This document shows, in pieces, positions 18,597 to 26,501 of a stretch of DNA of 44,797 bases. The translations under genes and the position numbers were made by a program. The notes beneath the pieces were generated by a model. It worked only from the letters and a program-made list of their open reading frames with translations, searched no databases and was not told the origin of the DNA. This DNA is from an uncultured Chitinophagaceae bacterium. Lineage in GTDB: Bacteria > Bacteroidota > Bacteroidia > Chitinophagales > Chitinophagaceae. The DNA lies in contig CAIKTE010000263.1 of the NCBI GenBank assembly GCA_903830285.1, positions 1-44,797 on the forward strand, written 5' to 3'. The first letter of the stretch is position 1. Every line of letters begins with the position of its first letter.

Positions 18597-20500
18597 AACC
18601 CAACCACTTCAAACTCTGTTCTTCTGTTCTTTGATCGGCCCTCTTCCGATGCATTGTCTGCCAAAGGCTTCGAAGATCCGTAACCTTTGAAACTCAATCT
18701 GTTTGCAGGGATGCCTTTACTGATCAGGTAATCAACAACCGACTTAGCACGGTTTGATGAAAGAATGAGGTTATCAGATTCTTTACCAATATTATCGGTA
18801 TGTCCGATGATCAAAATTTTCAAAGCAGGATTATCATTCAATACCTGCAGTAGTTTATCCAGTTCTATTAAACTAACCGGAAGCAACTGATAAGAATTTG
18901 TCGGGAACTGAATATTCTTAAATGCTGTAATTACATTCAACTCAACCGGTTGTAAAGCGATATCTTTTTGATACGTACTATCCGATTGTTTCTTGCTTAA
19001 TTCATATAATTCACTGTAAAATAAATATCCTTTTCTATTCACAGTGAATGTGTAATCTTTTCCGGAAGGAAGTGGAATATAATATTTACCCAACTCATCA
19101 GTTTGAATGCGCATCAATGCTTTGTTATTGCTGTTATCGATCAGTTCAACGGCACATGGCAAGCCTTTATTTGTTTTTGCATCAAACACTTTTCCTTTTA
19201 CAAATAAAGTTTTAAACGGACGAATATCTTCTCTTAAAGTAAAAGTATAGAGATCCAATCCGCCACGGGTATCGGCCCTGTCGCTCGCATAATAAGCAGT
19301 GAGGCCATTGGATGAAACACAGATACTGCCTTCGTTTTCGATGGTATTGATAGGATAACCCAGGTTTTCAGGTTTACTGAAATCGCCATTCATATCTTTT
19401 CTGCAAATGAAAAGATCTGTACCACCATATCCGGGTAAGCCATCAGATGTATAATAGAATGTTTGATTATCCGCATGCATATAAGGTGCGGTTTCATCTC
19501 CGATACTATTGATAAATGGACCCATATTAATCGCAGGTCCCCATTTACCACTCGTTAATCGATTACTCATATACAGATCTTTGCCCCCATTACCACCGGG
19601 TCTGTTACTGCTGAAATACAATACACGATTATCAGGACTTAAACTAGGTGAGCTATCCCAGTAACCGCTGTTGATATTGGGCCCTAAGTTTTCAGGCTCG
19701 CTCCATCCTTGTGGCGTAGCATAAGAAATGTACAGATCAAAATCTCCATAACCTCTGTGAAAGTTTCCTGCAAAGATCATCCAGTCTCCATCAGATGAAA
19801 CAGTGATGGCTCCTTTAGAAGGTTCGTTATTGATATCACCATTGATCATCTTTGCTTTTGAAAAAATATTATTGCGTAAAGTACTTTCCATAAAATCTTC
19901 ACGGAAACCTTCACCTCTTCTGGTAAATACCAATAAGCTGTCGTCAATGGTTAATGTTGGATAATATTCTGATCTTTCAGAGTTCACACTATCACCCATA
20001 TTAACGGGCGCAAAGGCATAATCAGAAACCGGATGTTTCAATTTATAATTAACTGCAAATTCAAAACAGCGTTTACGATACGATGCACTTTTTACACCTC
20101 GTTCACTGATATTGGGAATGGATAAAAAAATATTTACTGCATTCAATGCTTCTTCAAATTTGCCAAGACCAGCAAGATTAATAGAGTAGGGAAGATGATA
20201 GACATTAAAATAAACACTGTCTTTGTTTTTTACTTTTTCGTAGCACTCAACGGACTTAGCATAATTTTTTAATTCACCATAAGCGCCTGCCAAAGAAAGA
20301 TAAGCATCCAGATAATTAGAATCGATCGCAATTGATCTCAATAAAAGTGGAAAAGCATCTTTGATCATTCCATCGCTTAATTGCTGAATGGCCTTATCAT
20401 ATACTGCAATGGCTTTTGCATTAATATGATCGGGTTGATAGGTTTGTGCTTTTGCAGAAAGCAAGACAGAACAAAAAGCTATGAGTAAATATTTTTTCAT
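18593..20500 (-). CDS. PorE-like OmpA-family protein (TPR, beta-propeller, regulatory domain, OmpA)
   Basis: This 635-residue protein should link the outer envelope to peptidoglycan. Residues 1-19 form a signal peptide ending AKAQ. TPR helices occupy about 25-150. Five PD40/WD40-type blades (about 180-405) repeat motifs such as SPSLSPDNRVLYFSSNRPGG and DLYTF. A carboxypeptidase-regulatory-like fold spans about 420-490. The OmpA domain (about 525-635) has HTDNIGKESDN, the LSSNRAKSVVDYL helix and the terminal NRRTEFEV, the residues that bind diaminopimelate. This domain order is that of PorE of the type IX secretion system, but similar proteins are numerous in Bacteroidota. PorE is a lipoprotein, whereas this protein has Phe before the only N-terminal Cys and so no valid lipobox. 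The PorE role is therefore inferred. Confidence 0.85.
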   Translation of the reverse strand: MKKYLLIAFCSVLLSAKAQTYQPDHINAKAIAVYDKAIQQLSDGMIKDAFPLLLRSIAIDSNYLDAYLSLAGAYGELKNYAKSVECYEKVKNKDSVYFNVYHLPYSINLAGLGKFEEALNAVNIFLSIPNISERGVKSASYRKRCFEFAVNYKLKHPVSDYAFAPVNMGDSVNSERSEYYPTLTIDDSLLVFTRRGEGFREDFMESTLRNNIFSKAKMINGDINNEPSKGAITVSSDGDWMIFAGNFHRGYGDFDLYISYATPQGWSEPENLGPNINSGYWDSSPSLSPDNRVLYFSSNRPGGNGGKDLYMSNRLTSGKWGPAINMGPFINSIGDETAPYMHADNQTFYYTSDGLPGYGGTDLFICRKDMNGDFSKPENLGYPINTIENEGSICVSSNGLTAYYASDRADTRGGLDLYTFTLREDIRPFKTLFVKGKVFDAKTNKGLPCAVELIDNSNNKALMRIQTDELGKYYIPLPSGKDYTFTVNRKGYLFYSELYELSKKQSDSTYQKDIALQPVELNVITAFKNIQFPTNSYQLLPVSLIELDKLLQVLNDNPALKILIIGHTDNIGKESDNLILSSNRAKSVVDYLISKGIPANRLSFKGYGSSKPLADNASEEGRSKNRRTEFEVVGL

Positions 20501-20537
20501 GAAATGATTATATAACCAAGTTCGGGAAAAGATATAA

Positions 20538-20615
20538 ATGTTGGATGTTAAATGTTAGATGCTAGATGAACAGAGATCTGCCCCCATTTAACATCTAGCA
20601 TTTAACATCTAACAT
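20538..20615 (+). repeat. Inverted ATGTTAG heptad arrays forming a long hairpin
   Basis: Left arm 20538-20568 and right arm 20585-20615 are each four ATGTTAG-type units plus ATG, facing each other across a 16-nt loop. Comparing the arms shows 27 of 31 positions matching, and the four differences are transitions (G/A or C/T) that would pair as G-U in one RNA strand. The right arm stops 2 bases from the queE stop codon (20618-20620). The gap to the OmpA-gene start contains little else. Confidence 0.85.
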
Positions 20616-20617
20616 TG

Positions 20618-21277
20618 TTAAGGAACGTTGATGTATTTATGGATCTGCAAACTCAATTGCCATTGAGGATGCTGTTTGATATAGTCAATGATCAGGGGTG
20701 TTATTTCGGCCGCTTTATCCCATTCGGGTTGCAAATATAATTTGCATTTCGGAGAAACTTTTGCAGCATAGGTTTCTGCCCAGTCGAAATCTGATTTATT
20801 AAAGACCACCACTTTCAATTCATTGGCAAGAGGTAATATTTCGGGTAGGGGTTGTTTGAATTTTTTTGGTGAAAGACAGATCCAGTCCCATTTACCGCTG
20901 AAGGGTGAAGAACCCGATGTTTCAATATTTGTTTCAAAACCTGCGGCTTGTAACTGTGTTGTTAGTTCATTCAGGTCATGCATCAATGGTTCGCCGCCTG
21001 TTATTACCGCTAATCGTCGACGGTCGACAGTCGACAGTTGACCTGTAAATGATTGAACCGCATTGACTACAATTTGTTCAACAGTAAATTTAGGATGTGC
21101 ATCCGCATCCCAACTATCTTTTACATCGCACCAAACACAACCCACATCGCATCCGCCGAGACGAATAAAATAAGCGGCACGGCCTTGATGAGCTCCTTCA
21201 CCCTGTAAAGTGTAAAAGGATTCCATGACGGGTAATGCTGATGTTAGATGTTGGATGTTAGATGTTGAATGAGACAT
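20618..21277 (-). CDS. queE: 7-carboxy-7-deazaguanine synthase QueE (radical SAM)
   Basis: QueE is a radical SAM enzyme that contracts 6-carboxytetrahydropterin to 7-carboxy-7-deazaguanine on the way to queuosine. The hallmark FYTLQGEG segment and the cluster motif CDVGCVWC (CX3CX2C; Cys43, 47 and 50 of 219) are present, followed by ITGGEPLMHDL and ETSGSSP. Two starts are possible. ATG at 21226 gives 202 residues beginning MESFYTLQ. ATG at 21277 gives 219 residues but encodes the first dozen amino acids with 7-bp repeats. I list the longer form because residues before MESF (ALPV) look family-like. Residues GQLSTVDRRR just before the AVITGGEP strand are encoded by another heptad repeat. No queC, queD or queF is nearby. 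Confidence 0.9.
   Translation of the reverse strand: MSHSTSNIQHLTSALPVMESFYTLQGEGAHQGRAAYFIRLGGCDVGCVWCDVKDSWDADAHPKFTVEQIVVNAVQSFTGQLSTVDRRRLAVITGGEPLMHDLNELTTQLQAAGFETNIETSGSSPFSGKWDWICLSPKKFKQPLPEILPLANELKVVVFNKSDFDWAETYAAKVSPKCKLYLQPEWDKAAEITPLIIDYIKQHPQWQLSLQIHKYINVP
21016..21043 (+). repeat. Heptad repeat inside the queE coding region
   Basis: Four 7-bp units, GTCGACG, GTCGACA, GTCGACA and GTTGACC, lie in frame within queE and encode about ten residues (GQLSTVDRRR, read on the minus strand) just before the conserved AVITGGEP strand. It has the same period as the intergenic arrays, with a unit not used elsewhere in the window. Confidence 0.75.
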
Positions 21278-21352
21278 ATATAATGTTGGATGTTAGATGT
21301 TGAATGAGACATATATAATGTTGGATGCTAGATGTTAAATGTTAGATGCTGT
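21241..21352 (+). repeat. Tandem 7-bp array, ATGTTAG family, 16 units
   Basis: Sixteen contiguous units, mainly ATGTTAG, ATGTTGG and ATGTTGA, with two interruptions of ATGAGAC plus ATATATA. A five-unit, 35-bp block is perfectly duplicated (21248-21282 and 21283-21317). It overlaps the 5' end of queE and contains the upstream start codon (21275-21277, minus). Confidence 0.93.
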
Positions 21353-21361
21353 TATAAAGTA

Positions 21362-21475
21362 TTAGCTATTGTTTTCTTGTGAGGTCTTTACAATTTTGGT
21401 AAGGACCTTTATGATTTGTTCAATGTTTGATAAATAAAGTGAGTAATCATATTTTATAATTTTGACGTTTCTTAT
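21362..21475 (-). pseudogene. Possible 3' remnant of a small helical-protein gene
   Basis: An open stretch of 37 codons on the minus strand ends in TAA (21362-21364). It encodes a helical segment containing YLSNIEQIIKVLTKIVKTSQ. There is no in-frame ATG, and a stop precedes it directly. The pattern loosely recalls the last helix of four-helix-bundle (S23/IVP-like) proteins, and a REP-like element starts 15 bp upstream, as at 38178. A stretch this short can occur by chance in AT-rich DNA. Confidence 0.2.
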
Positions 21476-21490
21476 TTAAAAGTTTAATGT

Positions 21491-21566
21491 CATGCTGAGG
21501 CACTCGAAGCATGAAGGATAAATGATAAGCTCTTTTTAAAATTCACCTTTCGAGTGCCTCAAGGTG
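21491..21566 (-). repeat. REP-like paired hairpin element, copy 2 (reversed)
   Basis: The left hairpin is CATGCT (21491-21496), apex GAGGCACTCGA, AGCATG (21508-21513). The right hairpin is CACCTT (21544-21549), apex TCGAGTGCCTC, AAGGTG (21561-21566). The spacer is 30 nt. Read on the minus strand it has the same order as copies 1 and 3: the CACC-type hairpin first, the CATG-type second. It lies between queE and folD. Confidence 0.8.
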
Positions 21567-21646
21567 ACAGCTCGTTTTAAATGTTGACTGTCATGCATTC
21601 AAATTTATTCTATAGACAGGGTGACAATCAACTAGAAAAGGTTTTT

Positions 21647-21688
21647 CATTTAACATCCAACATCTATCATCTAAGATCTATCATGATA
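21647..21688 (+). repeat. Heptad array overlapping the folD stop codon
   Basis: Six 7-bp units of the CATCTAA type (the complement of the ATGTTAG/TTAGATG family): CATTTAA, CATCCAA, CATCTAT, CATCTAA, GATCTAT and CATGATA. The folD stop codon (21671-21673, minus) and its last codons lie within the array. Confidence 0.8.
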
Positions 21689-22546
21689 CGCCTGCAATGT
21701 ATTCTTCAATAACCCAGCAATGGTCATTAAACCAACACCACCGGGAACAGGTGTGATGGCAGATGCTTTTGCTGCCACTTCATCATAAGCCACATCACCT
21801 TTTATACGAAAACCTTTTTTTGCCGTGGCGTCTTCCACTCGGGTGATACCAACATCAATAATTATGGCACCGGCTTTTACCATATCAGCTTTTACAAATT
21901 CGGGTTTTCCCAAAGCTGCCACTATGATATCGCCCTGTAAACAAATTTCTTTTAGGTTGGCTGTATGCGAATGACAGATCGTAACTGTACAATTTCCAAA
22001 TTTGCTGTTACTGCTTAATAAGATACTCATCGGTCTGCCAACAATATTACTTCTGCCAATTACAACTGCATGTTTCCCTTTTGTTTCAATTTTGTAATAT
22101 TCAAGCAAGAGCATGATTCCAAAAGGTGTTGCGCTAATGAAAGTTGGTAAACCTTGTACCAACTTACCTACGTTAACAGGATGAAATCCATCCACATCTT
22201 TTGCGGGATCGATGGCTTCGATCACTTTCTGTTCATTGATCTGTTTGGGTAAAGGAAGCTGTACCAGGATGCCATCGATGCCGGCATCATTATTCAATGC
22301 TTCTATTTGTAAGAGCAATACATTTTCGTCAATTTCACTCTCTAACCTGATCAACGTGGAAGTAAATCCTATCTCCGCACAATTTTTCACTTTGCTGGCC
22401 ACATAGGTTTCGCTGGCCCCATTATTGCCCACAATGATCACGGCAAGATGAGGAGCCCTTTTACCTGCTTCCATTAAATCGGCAACCTGCTGCTTCAGTG
22501 AATCTTTTACTGATTGCGATGCTATTTTTCCGTCTAAAACTATCAT
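21671..22546 (-). CDS. folD: Methylenetetrahydrofolate dehydrogenase/cyclohydrolase FolD
   Basis: FolD interconverts 5,10-methylene-, methenyl- and 10-formyl-tetrahydrofolate with NADP, supplying one-carbon units for purines and formyl-Met. The 291-residue protein has the active-site helix [17 protein letters not shown] with Tyr48 and Lys52, the VQLPLPKQI strand, [11 protein letters not shown], the dinucleotide motif [13 protein letters not shown] and the C-terminal signature [15 protein letters not shown]. The length is normal. The extreme C-terminus (about YHDRS) and the stop codon are encoded inside a heptad array, so the original ending may have been rewritten. It is the first gene of the minus-strand block; its promoter should lie in the gap after 22546. 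Confidence 0.95.
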   Translation of the reverse strand: MIVLDGKIASQSVKDSLKQQVADLMEAGKRAPHLAVIIVGNNGASETYVASKVKNCAEIGFTSTLIRLESEIDENVLLLQIEALNNDAGIDGILVQLPLPKQINEQKVIEAIDPAKDVDGFHPVNVGKLVQGLPTFISATPFGIMLLLEYYKIETKGKHAVVIGRSNIVGRPMSILLSSNSKFGNCTVTICHSHTANLKEICLQGDIIVAALGKPEFVKADMVKAGAIIIDVGITRVEDATAKKGFRIKGDVAYDEVAAKASAITPVPGGVGLMTIAGLLKNTLQAYHDRS

Positions 22547-22605
22547 GGCTGCAAATGTAATCTCATCTTTTGAATAGCCCTAATAGTTGATTAGCCCTTA
22601 GCCTT

Positions 22606-22693
22606 TCTGCCTGCTTTCTTCGTAATTCCTTCGTAATCTCCTGCTGTCTTCTTGCTGTTTTATTGCAGGCCACTCGAAGAACTCCCGAAGAAA
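22606..22693 (+). repeat. Tract of paired 11-bp near-repeats
   Basis: Successive 11-mers come in look-alike pairs: TTCTTCGTAAT/TCCTTCGTAAT (22617-22638), CTCCTGCTGTC/TTCTTGCTGTT (22639-22660) and CACTCGAAGAA/CTCCCGAAGAA (22672-22693). Early TTTCTTCG and late CGAAGAAA are complementary, so the tract could also fold back on itself. Confidence 0.55.
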
Positions 22694-23201
22694 CCAGCCA
22701 AAAGATATGAAGCTGATAATAAGAAGACAGGAATAGCCCCTTTCATGACTTTAAACAAGAACAGTTCAAGGTCTATGAATTGGTATGGTGATCTGCTGTT
22801 TTAAAGAAAAGTACAGTTTACGACAGGATTTCTAACATAAAAAATTCCGGAAAAAAATCAAAATGTAATAGGAATAAGTAAGATTAAACCAGGTGCTTCT
22901 TAATAAAGCTCAGGTCTTAGCGCAGTTTTTCACTTTTTCTGATTGTAATAAGGCATAATTCTGCTATTATCAAGTTGAAATAGCTATATATATTATAATT
23001 AAAATACAATATGTATAACATGATAAAATTCATAAAAATGTGTGATGAAAGTCATGTTTCTCAGTAATAGCTTCAGGTTAATTTAGCGTTATCTTTTTTT
23101 AACAAATTCTTATAACTATCAGCATGATCAGGAATGCGCATACAAACATTCTAAATAGCTATTATATCAGACGATAGGAGATAGAGATAAAAAGGTCCAC
23201 G

Positions 23202-23223
23202 GCCGTTATTTGACGGCTTTTTT
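23202..23223 (+). terminator. Terminator-like hairpin in the susC leader
   Basis: GCCGT (23202-23206), 6-nt loop, ACGGC (23213-23217), then six T (23218-23223). It has canonical intrinsic-terminator form but lies about 50 bp upstream of the cluster 1 susC start, on the same strand, with no gene before it. It either ends a short leader or small RNA, or acts as an attenuator. Confidence 0.6.
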
Positions 23224-23275
23224 ACAACGATTGCTACCATAATTTTCAAATAAGTCTAATACAAAATAAATGCTC

Positions 23276-26200
23276 ATGAGAAAAATTCTTTCCCTAGTAG
23301 GATTTGCAATGCTATTCACGCTTTTTGCAACTGCTCAAGTTCATCCGGTCACCGGAAAAGTTACAGACGATAAAGGACAACCGGTACCCTTTGCCAGTGT
23401 TATTGTAAAAGGTTCCAATCTGGCATCATCGGCTGATGCAAATGGTGCTTTTACTATTAATGCATCTGCAGCAGATATTTTACTTATCTCTTCTGTAGGT
23501 TATACGAGTAAACAAATTAAAGTAGGAACTCAAACCAACTTAAAGATCTCATTAGATATCTCAGAAGTTACTATTGCTGATGTTGTGGTTACAACTGTTA
23601 TGGGTGTTAAAAGGCAGTCGAAAGAATTAGGTTATGCTGCCACTACCATCACCAATAAAGAGCTTACCCAGGCAAAATCTGTAAATATTCAGCAATCCTT
23701 AAATGGTAAAATTTCGGGCTTGAATATATCAACAGTGAATAGTGGGGTTTTCGAAAACTCTAAGATCAATATCAGAGGTATCAGATCTCTTACCGGAAAC
23801 AATAACCCTATGTTAGTGGTGGATGGAGCGCCTACACCTTTGGGTTATCTTTCCAGCATTCCTCCTGATGATGTGCAAGACTTAACAATTTTGAAAAGTG
23901 CGGCTTCAGCAGCCATCTATGGACCTGATGCGGTAAATGGAGTAATTGTCATTACCACTAAAAGAGGTGGCAAAACGCCAACAGTTACTTTAAATTCATC
24001 AGTTCAGGCAACAAAAGTTTCTTTCTTTCCGAAATTTCAACATCAGTTTGGTGGTTGGGGTGGAGAAGGAGCTCCTTATGTTGATCAATATGGTAACCCT
24101 TTAAATGTTCCTTATGAAAACCAGTTATATGGTCCTGCTTTTGATGGTACAACAAAACAAATAGGTCGTGTTTTGGAAGATGGAACATTTCAAAGTGGTC
24201 CTTATTCTAATCTGCATCAAAAAGACAAAATTAATTTCTGGAATTCAGGTTTAACTTTTCAAAACTCTGTTTCAGTAGCCGGAGAAGATTTTTATATGTC
24301 TGTTGAAGATGCTAATATCAAAGGATTGATTCCGGATGATAAAAACAGAAGAACCAGTTTTAGATTTAATGGTGGGAAAAAATACGGAAAATTTGCTGTT
24401 AATTATGGCTTGAACTATGTGTTGTCTAATTATGATGTAGTGAATGAAGCCGGATTAGCAAGCAGATTTGCTTCTGCTTATAATGGCGGTATTTTTTTCC
24501 TGGTAATGCAGATCCCTGATAATGTTCCTTTATTGGATTATAAGGATTGGCAGAACAATAAATTTGCTCAATATTCTAATTACTTCAATGATTTTGCAGT
24601 TAACCCTTATTGGGCAATTGGTAATATTCGCCAGAAAGGAAGAGAAGACGATCTGCTTGGAAATATTGATGCCAGTTATCAGATACTTCCATGGTTAAAA
24701 GCTACAGCAAGACTTAGTACAAGTTTAGCATTTAAAAATTTCAAGAATGCAACCGCTCCTGTAGTAGTAAGCGATTGGGCAATTAAGAATCGTAGTAGTA
24801 CAGATTTCCAAAACTTACCTGGAAACGTGTTTGACGATGAGTCAACTTCTTCAAGAGTTAATTTCGACTATTATTTGAGTGGTGATCATAAAATAAATAA
24901 GGATCTGGTAGTTAAATATTTAGTGGGTGGAAGTGTTCGAGAAAATAAAGCAAAAGAAGTTGGCGTAGGTGGAAACAATCTGGTAGTACCTTATTTGTAC
25001 AATGTATCTGTTCGTAGTGGAGATGCAAATGTACCTGCTGGGAATAACTATGATCAAATGACGAGATTAGAGTCTGCTTATGGAACAGTAGGTTTTAGTT
25101 ACAAAGGATGGGCTAGTGCAGAATTTACGGGAAGAAATGATTGGGATAGCAGATTATTGAAACAGAACAGATCTTTTTTCTATCCTGCTGTTAATGCTGC
25201 TGTTATTCTTACAGATGCATTTCCTTCTCTGAAAAGTAATACACTGTTATCGTATGCGAAAATAAGAGGTGCGATATCAAAATCAGGAAATGTTAACCTT
25301 GGTGCTTATGCATTACAGGCAACTTATTCTCAACCCGGTGGTTTTCCATACGGAAACACAGCCGGTTACACTGCTAACCAAACAATACCAAATCCTAACT
25401 TAAAACCTGAGTTTGTAAATACAAAAGAGATAGGTGTTGAATTAAGTTTCTTTAAAAACAGAATTAATTTCGAAGCAACTTATTTCAATCAAAATAATAC
25501 CGATCAGATCTTAAATGTATCTCAATCTTTTACCACCGGTTATTCAACCGGTTTAGCTAATGCTGCCAGCTTTACTAACAGTGGTGTAGAAATGGATCTT
25601 AACTTAACACCATTAGTGAAGATCGGAAAAGGAAGAATAAATTTTAAAGTAAATGCTACCTATAACGATAATAAGGTTACAAATACCTTAGGTAATATTC
25701 CTGTAGTGATAGGAGGTAATTCAGGCTTTACTCAAATTGCCAGTAATAGTCCTACTATTAACAATATTGCTCAAGTTGGCGGACCTGCATTTCAATTTCA
25801 ATTATCAGATTATAACAGAGATTCTATAAAAGGAAGCCCTACTTACGGTAAGGTAATTGTTGATAGAAATTCCGGGCTACCTTCTCAAAATCCCAATTTA
25901 ATTACAATGGGAAGATCCTTACCACTTTGGGTAGTAGGGTTAACACCTTCCTATGCAGTAGGCGATTTCTCTATTTCAATGACCTGGGAATATAAAGGTG
26001 GTCATGAGTTTTATTCAGGAATAGGAAGTGACGCAGATTTTTCCGGCGTTTCTGCAAGAAGTGCAGAATATGGACGCAGAAGATTTGTTTTTCCTAATTC
26101 AGTATACGCAGATGCAAGCGGAAAACTAGTAGCTAATAATAACGTACAAGTAGCTTCAGGTAATGCTGATTTTTGGACAAGTGGTCCATCGAATACAGCG

Positions 26201-26479
26201 ATCGCTACCAATTATTTTAGCAGCGCAGCAGCATGGAGATTAAGAGAATTAAATATTTCTTATAATCTTCCTCAAAAATGGTTTGGGAAATGGAAATATA
26301 TTAAAAAGTTTACAGTTAGTGCAGTAGGTAAAAACCTATTGTTAATTGTTCCAAAGTCGAATCAATGGGGTGATCCGGAATTTAATTATTCAGCTACCGG
26401 TAACACATTTGGTTTAGCCAGTTCTTTTCAATCACCTGCTTCAAGATTATTCGGTGGTTCAATAACTGTACAATTTTAA
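23276..26479 (+). CDS. SusC/RagA-family TonB-linked outer-membrane transporter (cluster 1)
   Basis: A TonB-dependent importer of about 1067 residues that, with its SusD partner, takes up oligomeric nutrients. The start MRKILSL (23276) matches the cluster 2 paralogue; an ATG two codons earlier also exists. Residues 1-21 are the signal peptide (ATAQ). A carboxypeptidase-regulatory-like domain follows (about 25-105, with VTGKVTDDKGQPVPFASV). The plug (about 110-230) has the SusC-type LSGKISGL-like helix, INIRGIRSLTGNNNPMLVVDGAP and AAIYGPDAVNGVIVITTKRG. The remainder is a 22-strand barrel ending in an aromatic C-terminus (ITVQF). It shares the QSKELGY segment with the cluster 2 protein. The susD gene starts 22 bases downstream. 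The substrate is unknown. Confidence 0.93.
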   Translation: MRKILSLVGFAMLFTLFATAQVHPVTGKVTDDKGQPVPFASVIVKGSNLASSADANGAFTINASAADILLISSVGYTSKQIKVGTQTNLKISLDISEVTIADVVVTTVMGVKRQSKELGYAATTITNKELTQAKSVNIQQSLNGKISGLNISTVNSGVFENSKINIRGIRSLTGNNNPMLVVDGAPTPLGYLSSIPPDDVQDLTILKSAASAAIYGPDAVNGVIVITTKRGGKTPTVTLNSSVQATKVSFFPKFQHQFGGWGGEGAPYVDQYGNPLNVPYENQLYGPAFDGTTKQIGRVLEDGTFQSGPYSNLHQKDKINFWNSGLTFQNSVSVAGEDFYMSVEDANIKGLIPDDKNRRTSFRFNGGKKYGKFAVNYGLNYVLSNYDVVNEAGLASRFASAYNGGIFFLVMQIPDNVPLLDYKDWQNNKFAQYSNYFNDFAVNPYWAIGNIRQKGREDDLLGNIDASYQILPWLKATARLSTSLAFKNFKNATAPVVVSDWAIKNRSSTDFQNLPGNVFDDESTSSRVNFDYYLSGDHKINKDLVVKYLVGGSVRENKAKEVGVGGNNLVVPYLYNVSVRSGDANVPAGNNYDQMTRLESAYGTVGFSYKGWASAEFTGRNDWDSRLLKQNRSFFYPAVNAAVILTDAFPSLKSNTLLSYAKIRGAISKSGNVNLGAYALQATYSQPGGFPYGNTAGYTANQTIPNPNLKPEFVNTKEIGVELSFFKNRINFEATYFNQNNTDQILNVSQSFTTGYSTGLANAASFTNSGVEMDLNLTPLVKIGKGRINFKVNATYNDNKVTNTLGNIPVVIGGNSGFTQIASNSPTINNIAQVGGPAFQFQLSDYNRDSIKGSPTYGKVIVDRNSGLPSQNPNLITMGRSLPLWVVGLTPSYAVGDFSISMTWEYKGGHEFYSGIGSDADFSGVSARSAEYGRRRFVFPNSVYADASGKLVANNNVQVASGNADFWTSGPSNTAIATNYFSSAAAWRLRELNISYNLPQKWFGKWKYIKKFTVSAVGKNLLLIVPKSNQWGDPEFNYSATGNTFGLASSFQSPASRLFGGSITVQF

Positions 26480-26501
26480 ATAATATTAAATTATGCATAT
26501 C

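Larger units (their letters stand above)
22547..23269. other. 723-bp gap between divergent folD and susC: 11-bp repeats, terminator-like hairpin, AT-rich leader
   Basis: No credible gene is present. The folD-proximal part carries paired 11-bp repeats (22606-22693). The centre (about 22840-23150) is very AT-rich and should hold the promoter of uptake cluster 1. A terminator-like hairpin (23202-23223) lies 50 bp before susC. I could not assign a convincing -33/-7 promoter pair. Confidence 0.6.
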
